DNA of 64,000 nt from Actinoplanes sp. N902-109 (GTDB lineage Bacteria; Actinomycetota; Actinomycetes; Mycobacteriales; Micromonosporaceae): positions 6,449,501 through 6,513,500 of the forward strand of contig NC_021191.1 of assembly GCF_000389965.1 (NCBI RefSeq), read 5' to 3'. How positions within the stretch are numbered: position 1 is the stretch's first letter; the number at the start of each line of letters is the position of its first letter. A program made the translations under genes and the position numbers. The notes under the pieces are model-generated. The model had not been told where the DNA came from, ran no database searches, and worked only from the letters and a program-made list of their open reading frames with translations. Positions 34,859 through 42,865 of the stretch are shown here, piece by piece.

Positions 34859-36162
34859 GGTTTCCCGTTCTCGGTCAGTCGGTGCGGAATGGCGATCATG
34901 TCGTCGAGGACTGTGCGGGCCAGCGCGTGGTCGGCGCGGATGCCGTCGTAGATGAGTTCCAGGAAGATGCGGTCCCGGAACTCCGTGCACCGCAGGTGCA
35001 GTGCGTTGGTCTCCTGGAAGGAGATGCGGCGCAACGGGTAGGCGTCCGGGGTGAGTGTCAGCGCCCCGGAGGCCGTCGCGGGCCGGTGGTCACCCTCGAA
35101 GCGGCGCAGGTTGACGTAGATCTCGCGGGGCACCGGCCGGGCGGTCCCGGCCTGGGCCGTCAGCTCGGCTATCTCCGCCGCGGTGAGGCACTGGCTGGTC
35201 AGCGCCCGGGCCAGTTGCACGCGCAGCGCGGAGCGCACGACGGCGGCATCGGCCGTCGCGTCGGCCAGGACGATCGGGCAGGTCCCGGCGAACATCCCGA
35301 CCACATCACGGTCCAGCGCCGTCCGGGTGTCCATGGAGATCCACAGGCCCAGCTCACGGTGGCCGGTCCGGGCGGCCAGCGCGCCGGCGAAGGCACCGAC
35401 GAGCTCCTGCAGGACGGTGGCGCGGTGGTGCGCACACCAGCGGCGGAACGTCGCGGCGGCCGCTGCCTCGATCGTGGCGGCCACGGATCCCCCGACGACC
35501 CGCCCGGTGTCCCCGGTCTCGAACAGCTGGTGGCGGGCCAGGAATGCGAGCCGTTCCCGCCAGCTCTCGCGGGCGCGTTCGCGCCGCTGCGCGGTGGTGC
35601 GGCTGCGCTGCCGGTGAGCCGCCGCGACGAACGAGGGCGCCTGGACCGGTACGGGTTCACCGCGGCGCAGCAGCTCGTAGTCGCGCCAGATCTCGTGGCC
35701 GAACAGGTGGTGGGCACGCCCGTCGAACACGAGGTTCTGGAAGGTGGCGAGCAACGCGTGACGGTGCTCGTCGTGGCGCAGCAACCGGATGGCGTACGGG
35801 CGCTCGTGCCCGTACCGCCAGGGGGTCAGGCGGTCGCGCGAGAGCAGGACGGCGGCGTACCGGTTGAACTGCTCGACCGAGGCCGCCCGGACCTGGACGA
35901 ACTCGATCGGTTCCTCGCCGGGGCGCAGGGGTTGCCGGTGCTGCCGGGCAGCGCCGTGGCCGTCGGCCGCGATCTGCAGGTGCAACGCGTCGTGCCGGGT
36001 GACGAAGGCACGGACGGCGGCGAGCAGCGCCTCGGCGTCGAGCGCGCCCAGGATCTCGTACGACAGCTGGACGTTCTTGTGCGCCCAGCCGCTGGCTTCC
36101 AGCCGGGCGAGGTAGCGGTCCTGCTCGTAGGTGAGGGGGATGCTCTCCGCTAGCGCAGGCAC
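34843..36162 (-). CDS. stand-alone condensation-domain-like acyltransferase with altered active site
   Basis: The protein has 439 residues with the chloramphenicol-acetyltransferase-like two-lobed fold. Recognisable parts are PLTYEQDRYLARLEASGW, VTRHDALHLQI and GLWISMDTRT. At the HHxxxDG position it reads QNLVFDGRA: the DG is kept but both His are lost, so the chemistry may differ from peptide-bond formation. The GTG start lies within the transporter 3' end, with GAGGAG ahead. Between exporter and ACP, a role in attaching the ACP-bound acyl group to the peptide or another acceptor is the simplest idea. Confidence 0.8.
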   Translation of the reverse strand: MPALAESIPLTYEQDRYLARLEASGWAHKNVQLSYEILGALDAEALLAAVRAFVTRHDALHLQIAADGHGAARQHRQPLRPGEEPIEFVQVRAASVEQFNRYAAVLLSRDRLTPWRYGHERPYAIRLLRHDEHRHALLATFQNLVFDGRAHHLFGHEIWRDYELLRRGEPVPVQAPSFVAAAHRQRSRTTAQRRERARESWRERLAFLARHQLFETGDTGRVVGGSVAATIEAAAAATFRRWCAHHRATVLQELVGAFAGALAARTGHRELGLWISMDTRTALDRDVVGMFAGTCPIVLADATADAAVVRSALRVQLARALTSQCLTAAEIAELTAQAGTARPVPREIYVNLRRFEGDHRPATASGALTLTPDAYPLRRISFQETNALHLRCTEFRDRIFLELIYDGIRADHALARTVLDDMIAIPHRLTENGKPCPTS

Positions 36163-38423
36163 AGGTACTCCTCACCGGTGCTCATCAGCTCGTGCGGCGT
36201 GCCGGTCTCCACGACCCGGCCGTCGCGCAGCACCACGACCTGGTCGGCCTGGTCGGCAACGGTCAGCCGGTGCGCGATGACGATCAGCGTGATGCCCGCG
36301 TCGATCAGCCCCCGCAGGACGGCCTTCTCGAGTTCGGGGTCCAGGGCGCTGGTCGCCTCGTCGAGGATGAGCAGCTTCGGTTGTTTGGCCAGGGCCCGGG
36401 CCAGGACGATGCGCTGGCGCTGACCGCCGGACAGGCCGTGCCCGTCCGGGGCGACCAGGGTGTCGTAACCCATCGGCATGGCGACGACGTCGTCGTCCAC
36501 CTGGGCCAGCTGCACCGCCCGGGTGAAGATCTCGGCGGTGACCTCGTCGGCTCCGAAGACGACGTTCTCGTAGAGGGAGCCGCCGAACAGTTGCGCGTCC
36601 TGGTTCACATAGCCGATCCGGCGCCGGTACGTCGGCCGGTCGAGCGCGGCGAGGTCCACCCCGTCCACGGTGATGCTGCCGCTGGTGGGCAGGTGCAGGC
36701 CGGCCAGCAGCATCCCCAGCGTCGACTTGCCCGACCCCGACCGGCCGACCAGGACCACGAACTGGCCGGGTTGCACGTGCAGGTCGACGTCGCTCAAGGT
36801 CGGCCGGGGCGCCCCGGGGTAGCGGTAGCCGGCTGCCCGCACCCGGATGCGGCCCGGTTCGGCGACCCCGGCGCCGCTGAACAGCCCGGCCGGCTCGGGG
36901 GCGCTGCTGAGCACGTCGTCCATCCGCGCGACGGTGGGGCGGACCGCGGCGAGCCCGGCACCGGCGTCGAACAGCCCGGCCAGCGGGATGAAGACAGCGA
37001 TGGTCAAGGTCATGAAGCTGATCGCAGTGCCGAGCGACCCGTGGCCGCGCAGCACCGAGCCGATACCGAGGAGCAGGACGAGCACCGGGGCGGCGAACTG
37101 CAGCGTGCGGTTGAGGGCGACGAACAGCGACAGGTTGCGGCGCGCCTGCCACCGTTTGTTGACCTCATGCACCAGGGAGTGCGACCACCGCTCGGCGGCC
37201 CGGCCGGACATCCCGCCGGCCTTGAGCGTGGCCATGCTCTCCAGCATCTCGACCAGTTCCTGCTGGGCTTTCGTCTGCCGGTCGAGGACCTCCTGGCTCA
37301 GCGCGGCCTGCCGGCGCCAGGTGAGCACGAGCAGACCGCCCTGCAGTGCCGCCAGGACGACGATCAGCAGCGAGAACATCAGGTTCGTCACGGCGATGGC
37401 GACCAGGTACGCGACGATCAGGACGCCGTCGAGGGCCGCGGAGATCGCGGTGAGGCTGAGCACCTGGACGAGCTGGTAGCTCGAGCGGGCCCGCAGCGCC
37501 AGGTCGCCGGAGCTGCGAACGGTGAAGAAGTCGTAGGGCAGTGCCGCCAGATGGCGCACGATGCCGAGGGTGAGGCGTTTCTCGATGACCGCCTGCCGCT
37601 TGCTGACGAGGAACGAGCGCGTCAGGTACAGCGCGAAGTACAGCACGACGAGCACAGCGAGCAGGGAGGCGGTGAGCGGCAGCACACCGGGCGACCGGGG
37701 GCCGACCACCCGCTCGACGAGCAGGCCGGCGGCGAACGGGAGCGCGAGTTCGAACGCGGTCAGGGCGGCGGAGACGCCGAGCAGCAGCGCGAGTTCCCGG
37801 CCGTGGGGAAGCAGCGACCACAGCCGGTGCCACGGCGTGGGCGCCGACCCCGTGGCGCGCGGGCTGCGGCCGGCCGGCGTCAGTGGCGGGTCGAATTCCA
37901 GGGCCACACCGGTGAACGACTCGGAGACCGTGCTCCGGCTCAGCCGCCGGCGTCCGTGCGCCGGGTCGACGATGTCGATGTACTGCTCGCCGGCCCGTTC
38001 GAGGACGACGAAGTGGTTGAAGTTCCAGAACAGGATGGTGCCGGCGGGGAGCTGCTCGAGCGCGTCGAGATCGGCACGCACCCCGCGCCCGCTCAGACCG
38101 AAGTCGCGGGCCACGTCGAGCAAGGTGCGCGCGGAGGCACCGTTGCGCCCGGCGTCGGTGCGGGCGCGGACATCGTCCAGCGCCGCCGCGATGCCGTGAT
38201 AGTTCAGGACGCTGACCAGCGCGGCGGCGCCGCAGTCGCTGACCTGTGCCTGCAGGTGGACCGGGACGCGCCGGGCCCGGGAGCGCGGGCGCCACAGTGG
38301 CCGGCGGCCGGCCGGGCCGGGCGGGCCGGTGGGCCGGGGCAGGTCACCGAGCACCGGGCCGAGCCCGTCGGTGGCCCGGTGATGGTCGAGCGCCTCGGCG
38401 CGGAAACGTGATCGGCCGGGCAT
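36150..38423 (-). CDS. peptidase-containing ABC exporter (C39 bacteriocin-type)
   Basis: The protein has 757 residues. The N-terminal C39 peptidase has Cys64 (QAQVSDCGAAAL), His137 (NFNHFVVLE) and Asp153 (VDPAHG). A six-helix transmembrane domain follows. The ATPase has Walker A GRSGSGKST, signature LSGGQRQRIVLARAL and Walker B LLILDEATSALD. Such proteins cut leaders after a double glycine and export the core peptide. ATG 38423 is set by CAGGAGAGG; longer extensions lack a site. The precursor gene 109 bases upstream ends its leader in GG, an exact match to this specificity. Confidence 0.95.
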   Translation of the reverse strand: MPGRSRFRAEALDHHRATDGLGPVLGDLPRPTGPPGPAGRRPLWRPRSRARRVPVHLQAQVSDCGAAALVSVLNYHGIAAALDDVRARTDAGRNGASARTLLDVARDFGLSGRGVRADLDALEQLPAGTILFWNFNHFVVLERAGEQYIDIVDPAHGRRRLSRSTVSESFTGVALEFDPPLTPAGRSPRATGSAPTPWHRLWSLLPHGRELALLLGVSAALTAFELALPFAAGLLVERVVGPRSPGVLPLTASLLAVLVVLYFALYLTRSFLVSKRQAVIEKRLTLGIVRHLAALPYDFFTVRSSGDLALRARSSYQLVQVLSLTAISAALDGVLIVAYLVAIAVTNLMFSLLIVVLAALQGGLLVLTWRRQAALSQEVLDRQTKAQQELVEMLESMATLKAGGMSGRAAERWSHSLVHEVNKRWQARRNLSLFVALNRTLQFAAPVLVLLLGIGSVLRGHGSLGTAISFMTLTIAVFIPLAGLFDAGAGLAAVRPTVARMDDVLSSAPEPAGLFSGAGVAEPGRIRVRAAGYRYPGAPRPTLSDVDLHVQPGQFVVLVGRSGSGKSTLGMLLAGLHLPTSGSITVDGVDLAALDRPTYRRRIGYVNQDAQLFGGSLYENVVFGADEVTAEIFTRAVQLAQVDDDVVAMPMGYDTLVAPDGHGLSGGQRQRIVLARALAKQPKLLILDEATSALDPELEKAVLRGLIDAGITLIVIAHRLTVADQADQVVVLRDGRVVETGTPHELMSTGEEYLCLR

Positions 38424-38532
38424 TCGCCTCTCCTGACTGATCTCCTGGTCGACGGTGGGCACGCGGCCTCGTGCCGGGTGCTGTGCCGCCCACCGCGGGG
38501 GCAGGCGGCTCAGCACCCGGTCACTGCGAGGC

Positions 38533-38631
38533 TCAGATGCAGCCGTTCGGAACGACGGCCGAACCGCCGACGATGTCGTCAAGCTCCTCGTCGGTCAGCT
38601 CCGCGATGTTCACGTTCTTGATCTCCGTCAT
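38533..38631 (-). CDS. precursor peptide with double-glycine leader (core SAVVPNGCI)
   Basis: This is a 32-residue peptide: a 23-residue acidic leader (MTEIKNVNIAEL, then TDEELDDIVGG) and a 9-residue core SAVVPNGCI. GGGGGAGAC lies directly before the ATG. ELTDEELDDIVGG is the classic leader end recognised by C39 peptidases, and the matching exporter is next in the operon. The core has one Cys, one Ser, one Asn and one Pro. No lanthionine synthetase, YcaO, radical SAM or graspetide ligase lies nearby, so the modification is not of a familiar class. It is too short for ordinary gene callers. Confidence 0.85.
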   Translation of the reverse strand: MTEIKNVNIAELTDEELDDIVGGSAVVPNGCI

Positions 38632-38682
38632 GTCTCCCCCTTCCCAAGGTGACTGCCCCGGCGTTTGCCGAATGCCTGGATG

Positions 38683-38712
38683 ACGTTAGGAGCGGCCCGA
38701 CAAAGACGTCAA
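38683..38712 (-). promoter_or_regulatory. candidate promoter of the precursor/exporter operon
   Basis: Read leftward, TTGACG (38707-38712) and TAACGT (38683-38688) are 18 bases apart, about 52 bases before the precursor ATG. GACGT-type motifs recur at 38705 and at 38771-38788 (GAGACGTTG followed by GAGACGTCA), which may be direct-repeat activator sites of the SARP kind. Confidence 0.5.
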
Positions 38713-38840
38713 GCGTCGCCCGGTAAAAGGACCGTGCCGACCGTTCCAAAAATGACATAGGAGCAGCTCAGAGACGTTGGAGACGTCATCATTAAGGGAC
38801 ATTTCCGGGACGCCTGAACGCGCCGCCCACCCCACGCCGC

Positions 38841-38864
38841 GTCCCGTAAATCGACTTACGGGAC
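38841..38864. promoter_or_regulatory. 9-bp inverted repeat in the divergent control region
   Basis: GTCCCGTAA (38841-38849) and TTACGGGAC (38856-38864) form a perfect inverted repeat with a 6-base spacer. It ends 6 bases before the TTGACA of the rightward promoter. Its position fits an activator or repressor site. Confidence 0.65.
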
Positions 38865-38870
38865 AATGGC

Positions 38871-38900
38871 TTGACAATGGCCTTCACCGCCTTCAAAGAT
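38871..38900 (+). promoter_or_regulatory. candidate promoter of the P450/aaRS-like operon
   Basis: TTGACA (38871-38876) and AAAGAT (38895-38900) are separated by 18 bases, about 40 bases before the P450 ATG. TTGACA is a perfect -35 for the housekeeping sigma factor; the -10 is weak. Confidence 0.55.
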
Positions 38901-38940
38901 TGGTGCACATTGTTTTCCAGCCTTTATCCGGGGCGTATTC

Positions 38941-40104
38941 ATGAGTGAGTCAGACACCGATTCGAATGCCACGTATGCGCGGCTGCGGGCCACGACCCCC
39001 GTGTTCTGGGACGAGGCCGCGGGCGCCTGGTTCATCACGCGTTACGCCGATGTCGCCGCCCTGCTGCTGGATGCGCGGCTCGGTGCCCGGCTGTCCTCGG
39101 TCGACCTCGCCGGCATCCCCGCGCCGGTTCGCGACCAGGTCGGGGCGCTGGAGGCGTTCCTCGGCCGCTGGCTCGTCTTCTCCGACGCTCCGTACCAGGC
39201 CAGGATGCGCAAGGCCATCGCCCCGGCGTTCGTCCCGGCGAGCATCGCGGCACTGACCGGCGTCCTGCGGTCGCATGCCCGCAAGCACCTGGGACACTTC
39301 GTCGAGCAGGGCGGCGGCGACCTCGTCCACGACCTCACCAAGCCGTTCGCGTTGTCGGTGGCAGGCGAGTTCCTCGGGTTCGCGGCCGCCGACCACGGTC
39401 GGCTGGCCACCTGGTCCGGCGACATCATGGGGTACGTCACCGCGGCCTTCGACCCGGAGCTGACCGCCCGAGCCGCGGCGGCGCTGCACGAGCTGAGCAC
39501 CTGGGTCCTGACATCGCTGCTGCCCCGGGGCGACGGCCCGGTCGCCGCCACGCTCGCGGCCGGGACGGCCCGCGGGGAGCTGACCGGCGCCGAAGCCGTG
39601 GCAATCGTGGCGCAGCTGCTGACCGGCGGGGTGGAACCGGTCAGCGTCGCCGCCGCGGTGTGCTCGGCGGCCCTGCACCAGCAACCGGACGCGCTGGCCC
39701 GGGTGCGGGCCGGGACGCTGCCGTTGAGCCTGGCGGTCGAGGAGACCCTGCGCTGGCAGACGCCGTTCCACTTCGCACCCCGGCGGGTGCGCACCGACTT
39801 CGTGTTCCAGGGCGAGCAGTTCCGCGCGGGTGACCGGGTCGCGCTGGTCCTCGCATCGGCCAACCGCGACGAGCGCAAGTTCAGCCGGCCGGACGTCTTC
39901 GACCCCTTCCGCACCGAGCGCGGACATCTCGCCTTCGGCCGCGGCGGGCACTACTGCATGGGTGCGGCGCTGGCCCGCCTCGAGATCGAGGAGCTGGTCC
40001 GGGCCCTGCACGACGGGCTGCCCGCGGCCCGTTCCTGGGGCCCGGCCGAGTTCGCGTCGTCCTACGGAGCCACGGAGTTGCGCTCCGTGCCCGTCCTGAT
40101 CTGA
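38941..40104 (+). CDS. cytochrome P450
   Basis: This 387-residue soluble bacterial-type P450 has ExxR in VEETLRW and the haem-binding loop FGRGGHYCMGAALARLE with Cys339. The I-helix reads TGGVEPVS, where most P450s have AGxD/ET; the proton-relay Thr is replaced by Pro, which suggests altered oxygen chemistry. No ferredoxin gene is adjacent. First gene of the rightward operon that continues with the synthetase-like genes. The ATG lacks a strong Shine-Dalgarno. Confidence 0.92.
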   Translation: MSESDTDSNATYARLRATTPVFWDEAAGAWFITRYADVAALLLDARLGARLSSVDLAGIPAPVRDQVGALEAFLGRWLVFSDAPYQARMRKAIAPAFVPASIAALTGVLRSHARKHLGHFVEQGGGDLVHDLTKPFALSVAGEFLGFAAADHGRLATWSGDIMGYVTAAFDPELTARAAAALHELSTWVLTSLLPRGDGPVAATLAAGTARGELTGAEAVAIVAQLLTGGVEPVSVAAAVCSAALHQQPDALARVRAGTLPLSLAVEETLRWQTPFHFAPRRVRTDFVFQGEQFRAGDRVALVLASANRDERKFSRPDVFDPFRTERGHLAFGRGGHYCMGAALARLEIEELVRALHDGLPAARSWGPAEFASSYGATELRSVPVLI

Positions 40105-40139
40105 CCGACGACCACGTCGACGAACAAGGAGAGCACACC

Positions 40140-41156
40140 ATGCCGAGCATGACCGAGGCGCGGACCGCGCCCGCCCGCACGACCACCACCGGGCGCTTCC
40201 TCGAGATCCTGGACCAGCCCTTCTACCGGCTGCTGGTGGACCTGCAGGACCTGATCAGCTTCGAGACCGCCCGATTCTGGCGCTCGCGCGGGGTCAAGTC
40301 GATCCACCTGCCGGTGACCACCGGATCGATCTCCTCCCCCATGGGCCTGGGCAGCGACTCGCTGCCCGTGCAGGTCACCATCGCCGGGCTGCCGGTCTAT
40401 CTCGCGGACTCGATGCAGTTCCTGCTGGAGTACGGCTGCCGGCTCACCCCGCAGGGCTGTTACTACATCATGCCCAGCTTCCGCGGCGAGCAGTCCGACG
40501 CGACCCACCTCAACGAGTTCTTCCACAGCGAGGCCGAGATCCCGGGCGGGCTCGAGGACGTCATCGCGGTGGCCGACGCCTACGTCCGGCACCTGGCCGC
40601 CGCGCTGCTGACCGATCTCGCCGAGCCGCTGCGGCGCAGCGCCGCGGGCAGCGCGCACATCGAGCGGTTCCTGGACACCCCGTCGCACCGGCTGAGCTTC
40701 GACCAGGCCGTCGACGACCTCGGCGCGGACCCCGCGTTCTTCACCTTCCACGACGGCTGGCGCACGATCACCCGGGCCGGCGAGCAGAAGCTGATGGACC
40801 GGTACGGCCCCGGGGTGTGGCTCACCCACAACGACACGCTGGCGGTCCCGTTCTACCAGGCCACCACCGACGGCGGGGCCCGGGCGCTGAACGCCGACTT
40901 CCTGCTCGGCCCGGGCGAGATCCTGGGCTGCGGCGAACGCCAGCTCACCGCCGCCGGGCTGCGCGCCTCGCTGGACCTGCACCAGGTCGACGAGGACGAC
41001 TACGCCTGGTACGTGGCGATGAAGGAGTTCCACCCGCAGCGTACGAGCGGCTTCGGCCTGGGGGTCGAGCGCTTCGCGATGTGGGCGCTCGGCCGCTCCG
41101 ACATCCGCGACCTGCAGCTCGCCGAACGCTCGCACGGCACCGTCACCGCGCCGTAA
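40140..41156 (+). CDS. class IIb aminoacyl-tRNA synthetase-like core (AsnRS/asparagine-synthetase-related)
   Basis: The protein has 338 residues. It is only the catalytic core, without the N-terminal OB-fold anticodon domain. Motif 2 is YYIMPSFRGEQSDATHLNEF (Arg115) and motif 3 is GFGLGVERFAMWALGRSDIRD (Arg311). These match AsnRS/AspRS, closer to AsnRS by the Glu in GVER. Lacking a tRNA-binding domain, it should make an acyl-adenylate and pass the acyl group to a small molecule or peptide. Related stand-alone cores make asparagine in archaea. AAGGAGAGCACC precedes the ATG. Substrate unknown. Confidence 0.85.
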   Translation: MPSMTEARTAPARTTTTGRFLEILDQPFYRLLVDLQDLISFETARFWRSRGVKSIHLPVTTGSISSPMGLGSDSLPVQVTIAGLPVYLADSMQFLLEYGCRLTPQGCYYIMPSFRGEQSDATHLNEFFHSEAEIPGGLEDVIAVADAYVRHLAAALLTDLAEPLRRSAAGSAHIERFLDTPSHRLSFDQAVDDLGADPAFFTFHDGWRTITRAGEQKLMDRYGPGVWLTHNDTLAVPFYQATTDGGARALNADFLLGPGEILGCGERQLTAAGLRASLDLHQVDEDDYAWYVAMKEFHPQRTSGFGLGVERFAMWALGRSDIRDLQLAERSHGTVTAP

Positions 41157-41190
41157 CAGCCGTCATCGCATCGGCAGGAGGGAAACGCTC

Positions 41191-41613
41191 GTGCTCTTCG
41201 GGAGTGACACCGCCGCCACCATCGCCGAGCTGCTGGGCACGCTGCACTTCGACGAGCTGGCGCCGCTGCCGGCGGTACCGGTCACCAACAGCCGCCGGAT
41301 CGGCTACCCGGTCGAGGTCACGATGCGCCGCGACGGCAGCCGCTGGGCGGTGCGCTCGTACGGCACCGACTTCGAGCTGGTCGGCGGCGGCCGGCGGGCG
41401 ACGGGCGGGCAGCGCTGGTACTCGATCGGCTGGGGGCTCGACCGGGCGAGCTCCGTACCGGAGCTGTTGCTCGTCCAGGCCGACGACATCAGCGCGACCG
41501 ACATGGCCGCCCTCGTTCCCGTGCTGACGGCGCGCACCGAGCGGTGGACCCACACCCTGCGCGACGCCCAGCTGCGGCTGTCAGCGGTCATCCCCGCGCC
41601 CGAAGGACGTTGA
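41191..41613 (+). CDS. unknown protein between two synthetase-like genes
   Basis: The protein has 140 residues, starting at GTG after AGGAGGGAAACG. The sequence is alpha/beta mixed (GYPVEVTMRRDGSRWAVRSYG, ELLLVQADDISATDMAALV) with no transmembrane segment and no known motif. The conserved operon position suggests it is a partner of one of the synthetase-like proteins, perhaps a substrate or tRNA-recognition subunit. That is inference. Confidence 0.75.
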   Translation: MLFGSDTAATIAELLGTLHFDELAPLPAVPVTNSRRIGYPVEVTMRRDGSRWAVRSYGTDFELVGGGRRATGGQRWYSIGWGLDRASSVPELLLVQADDISATDMAALVPVLTARTERWTHTLRDAQLRLSAVIPAPEGR

Positions 41614-41614
41614 C

Positions 41615-42865
41615 ATGGCAACTCCCCCGTACGTCCAGGCCCTCGAAGCGGCCGGCCTTCTCATGGGCCGGCCTGCCATCAAGGGCATCCCGCTGTGGCG
41701 GGGTCCCGGCCTGGCGGTCGTGCGCCTGCTGGTGCAGCGGTTCGCCGGGATCGTCCGCGAGCGCTACGCCGCACCGCTGGTGGAGCACGACTTCCTCGCC
41801 TCCCAGGCGGACAACCGGCAGGTGTTCGGCGACTTCGGCAACGTGTACGAGATCGTCGACCTGGCCGGCAACGCGGACGCGCAGCTGCGCTCGGACAACA
41901 TCGTCAGCTCGGTGGGGCTGCTCGACCGCGGTGCGGCCCCGGCGGCGCTGATCGCCGTCGGGTCGATCCTGCGGCACTTCCCCGGCCGCACCGCGCCGTT
42001 GTTCCGCGATCGGTTGATCTGGCCCGTCGTCGAGGTCAACCAGCTCGCGCCGGCCCCGGACGCACCCGCCGTCCTGGACTTCTACCGCGGCGCCGTCGAG
42101 CGGTTCCTGGCGGAGATCGCGATCCCGGCGATCACCCTGCGCACGGACGCCCTCGACGCGTACGGCAAGCGCACGTACCTGACGGTGGCGGCCCTGCCGG
42201 ACGGGCGTCCCACCGTGCTGGCGACGCTCTACCTGCTGGCCGAGCAGCTGCAACAGGCGCTGGGCAGCGAGCGCGACGTGGTCGACGTGGGTTTCACCGG
42301 CAAGGTGCTGGCCACCGTGGCGATGGTGCACACCGACAACCGCGGGCTGATGCTGCCGGCGGCGCTGGCCCCGGTGCAGGTCGGCATCACCGTCGACGCC
42401 GGCACGGACCTGGCCGACCACGGCCGCCGGCTGGCCGCCCTGCAACGCGCCGGCATCCGGTTCGCGGTGCGCCGGGCCGCGTCGAGCAGCCGGTCGCGGT
42501 CCCGGGCGGAGAAGGCGTGGCACCGGCAGGGCGTCCCGCTGGTGCTCGGTCTCGACCGTACGCCCGGATCGGTCGTGCTGTGTGCCCGCCGGCCGCTGCG
42601 GCGGGAGACGCTGGCGGCCTTCCCCGGTCCGGAGCAGCTGCGCGCCCGGCTCGACGAGCACGACGCCGCGCTGCGGGCACACGCGCAGCGCCTGCTGGAC
42701 AGGGTCGTCGCGGAGCAGGTGCGCGTGCTGTGCACCAGCTGCGCGGGGCACGACGACCTGCCCGTCTTCGGTGCGATCGAACCGCCCGTCCCGGGGATCT
42801 GCGACGCCTGCGGCGGCAAGCACGCCCACGCGGTGTTCGTCAGCGCGGAAGGCCGGTTCTACTGA
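41615..42865 (+). CDS. class IIa aminoacyl-tRNA synthetase-like protein (ProRS/ThrRS-type)
   Basis: The protein has 416 residues. The region from about residue 230 matches the catalytic end and the HGTP anticodon-binding domain of class IIa enzymes: GLMLPAALAPVQVGITV, GRRLAALQRAGIRFAVRRA, QGVPLVLGLDR. The C-terminal zinc motif CTSC ... CDACGG with terminal GRFY is that of prokaryotic-archaeal ProRS. The N-terminal catalytic part is divergent, and I cannot identify an intact motif 2. It may bind tRNA or serve as a non-canonical ligase. The ATG follows the stop of the preceding gene by one base; the stop overlaps the MetRS ATG. Confidence 0.75.
   Translation: MATPPYVQALEAAGLLMGRPAIKGIPLWRGPGLAVVRLLVQRFAGIVRERYAAPLVEHDFLASQADNRQVFGDFGNVYEIVDLAGNADAQLRSDNIVSSVGLLDRGAAPAALIAVGSILRHFPGRTAPLFRDRLIWPVVEVNQLAPAPDAPAVLDFYRGAVERFLAEIAIPAITLRTDALDAYGKRTYLTVAALPDGRPTVLATLYLLAEQLQQALGSERDVVDVGFTGKVLATVAMVHTDNRGLMLPAALAPVQVGITVDAGTDLADHGRRLAALQRAGIRFAVRRAASSSRSRSRAEKAWHRQGVPLVLGLDRTPGSVVLCARRPLRRETLAAFPGPEQLRARLDEHDAALRAHAQRLLDRVVAEQVRVLCTSCAGHDDLPVFGAIEPPVPGICDACGGKHAHAVFVSAEGRFY

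Noticed and set aside
36192..38411. 739-codon plus-strand open frame opposite the C39 exporter
   Set aside because: Shadow frame; the opposite strand has complete peptidase and ABC motifs.
38686..39038. Two short minus-strand frames between the precursor and P450 genes
   Set aside because: No ribosome sites and no protein-like composition; they cover the promoter region and P450 start.
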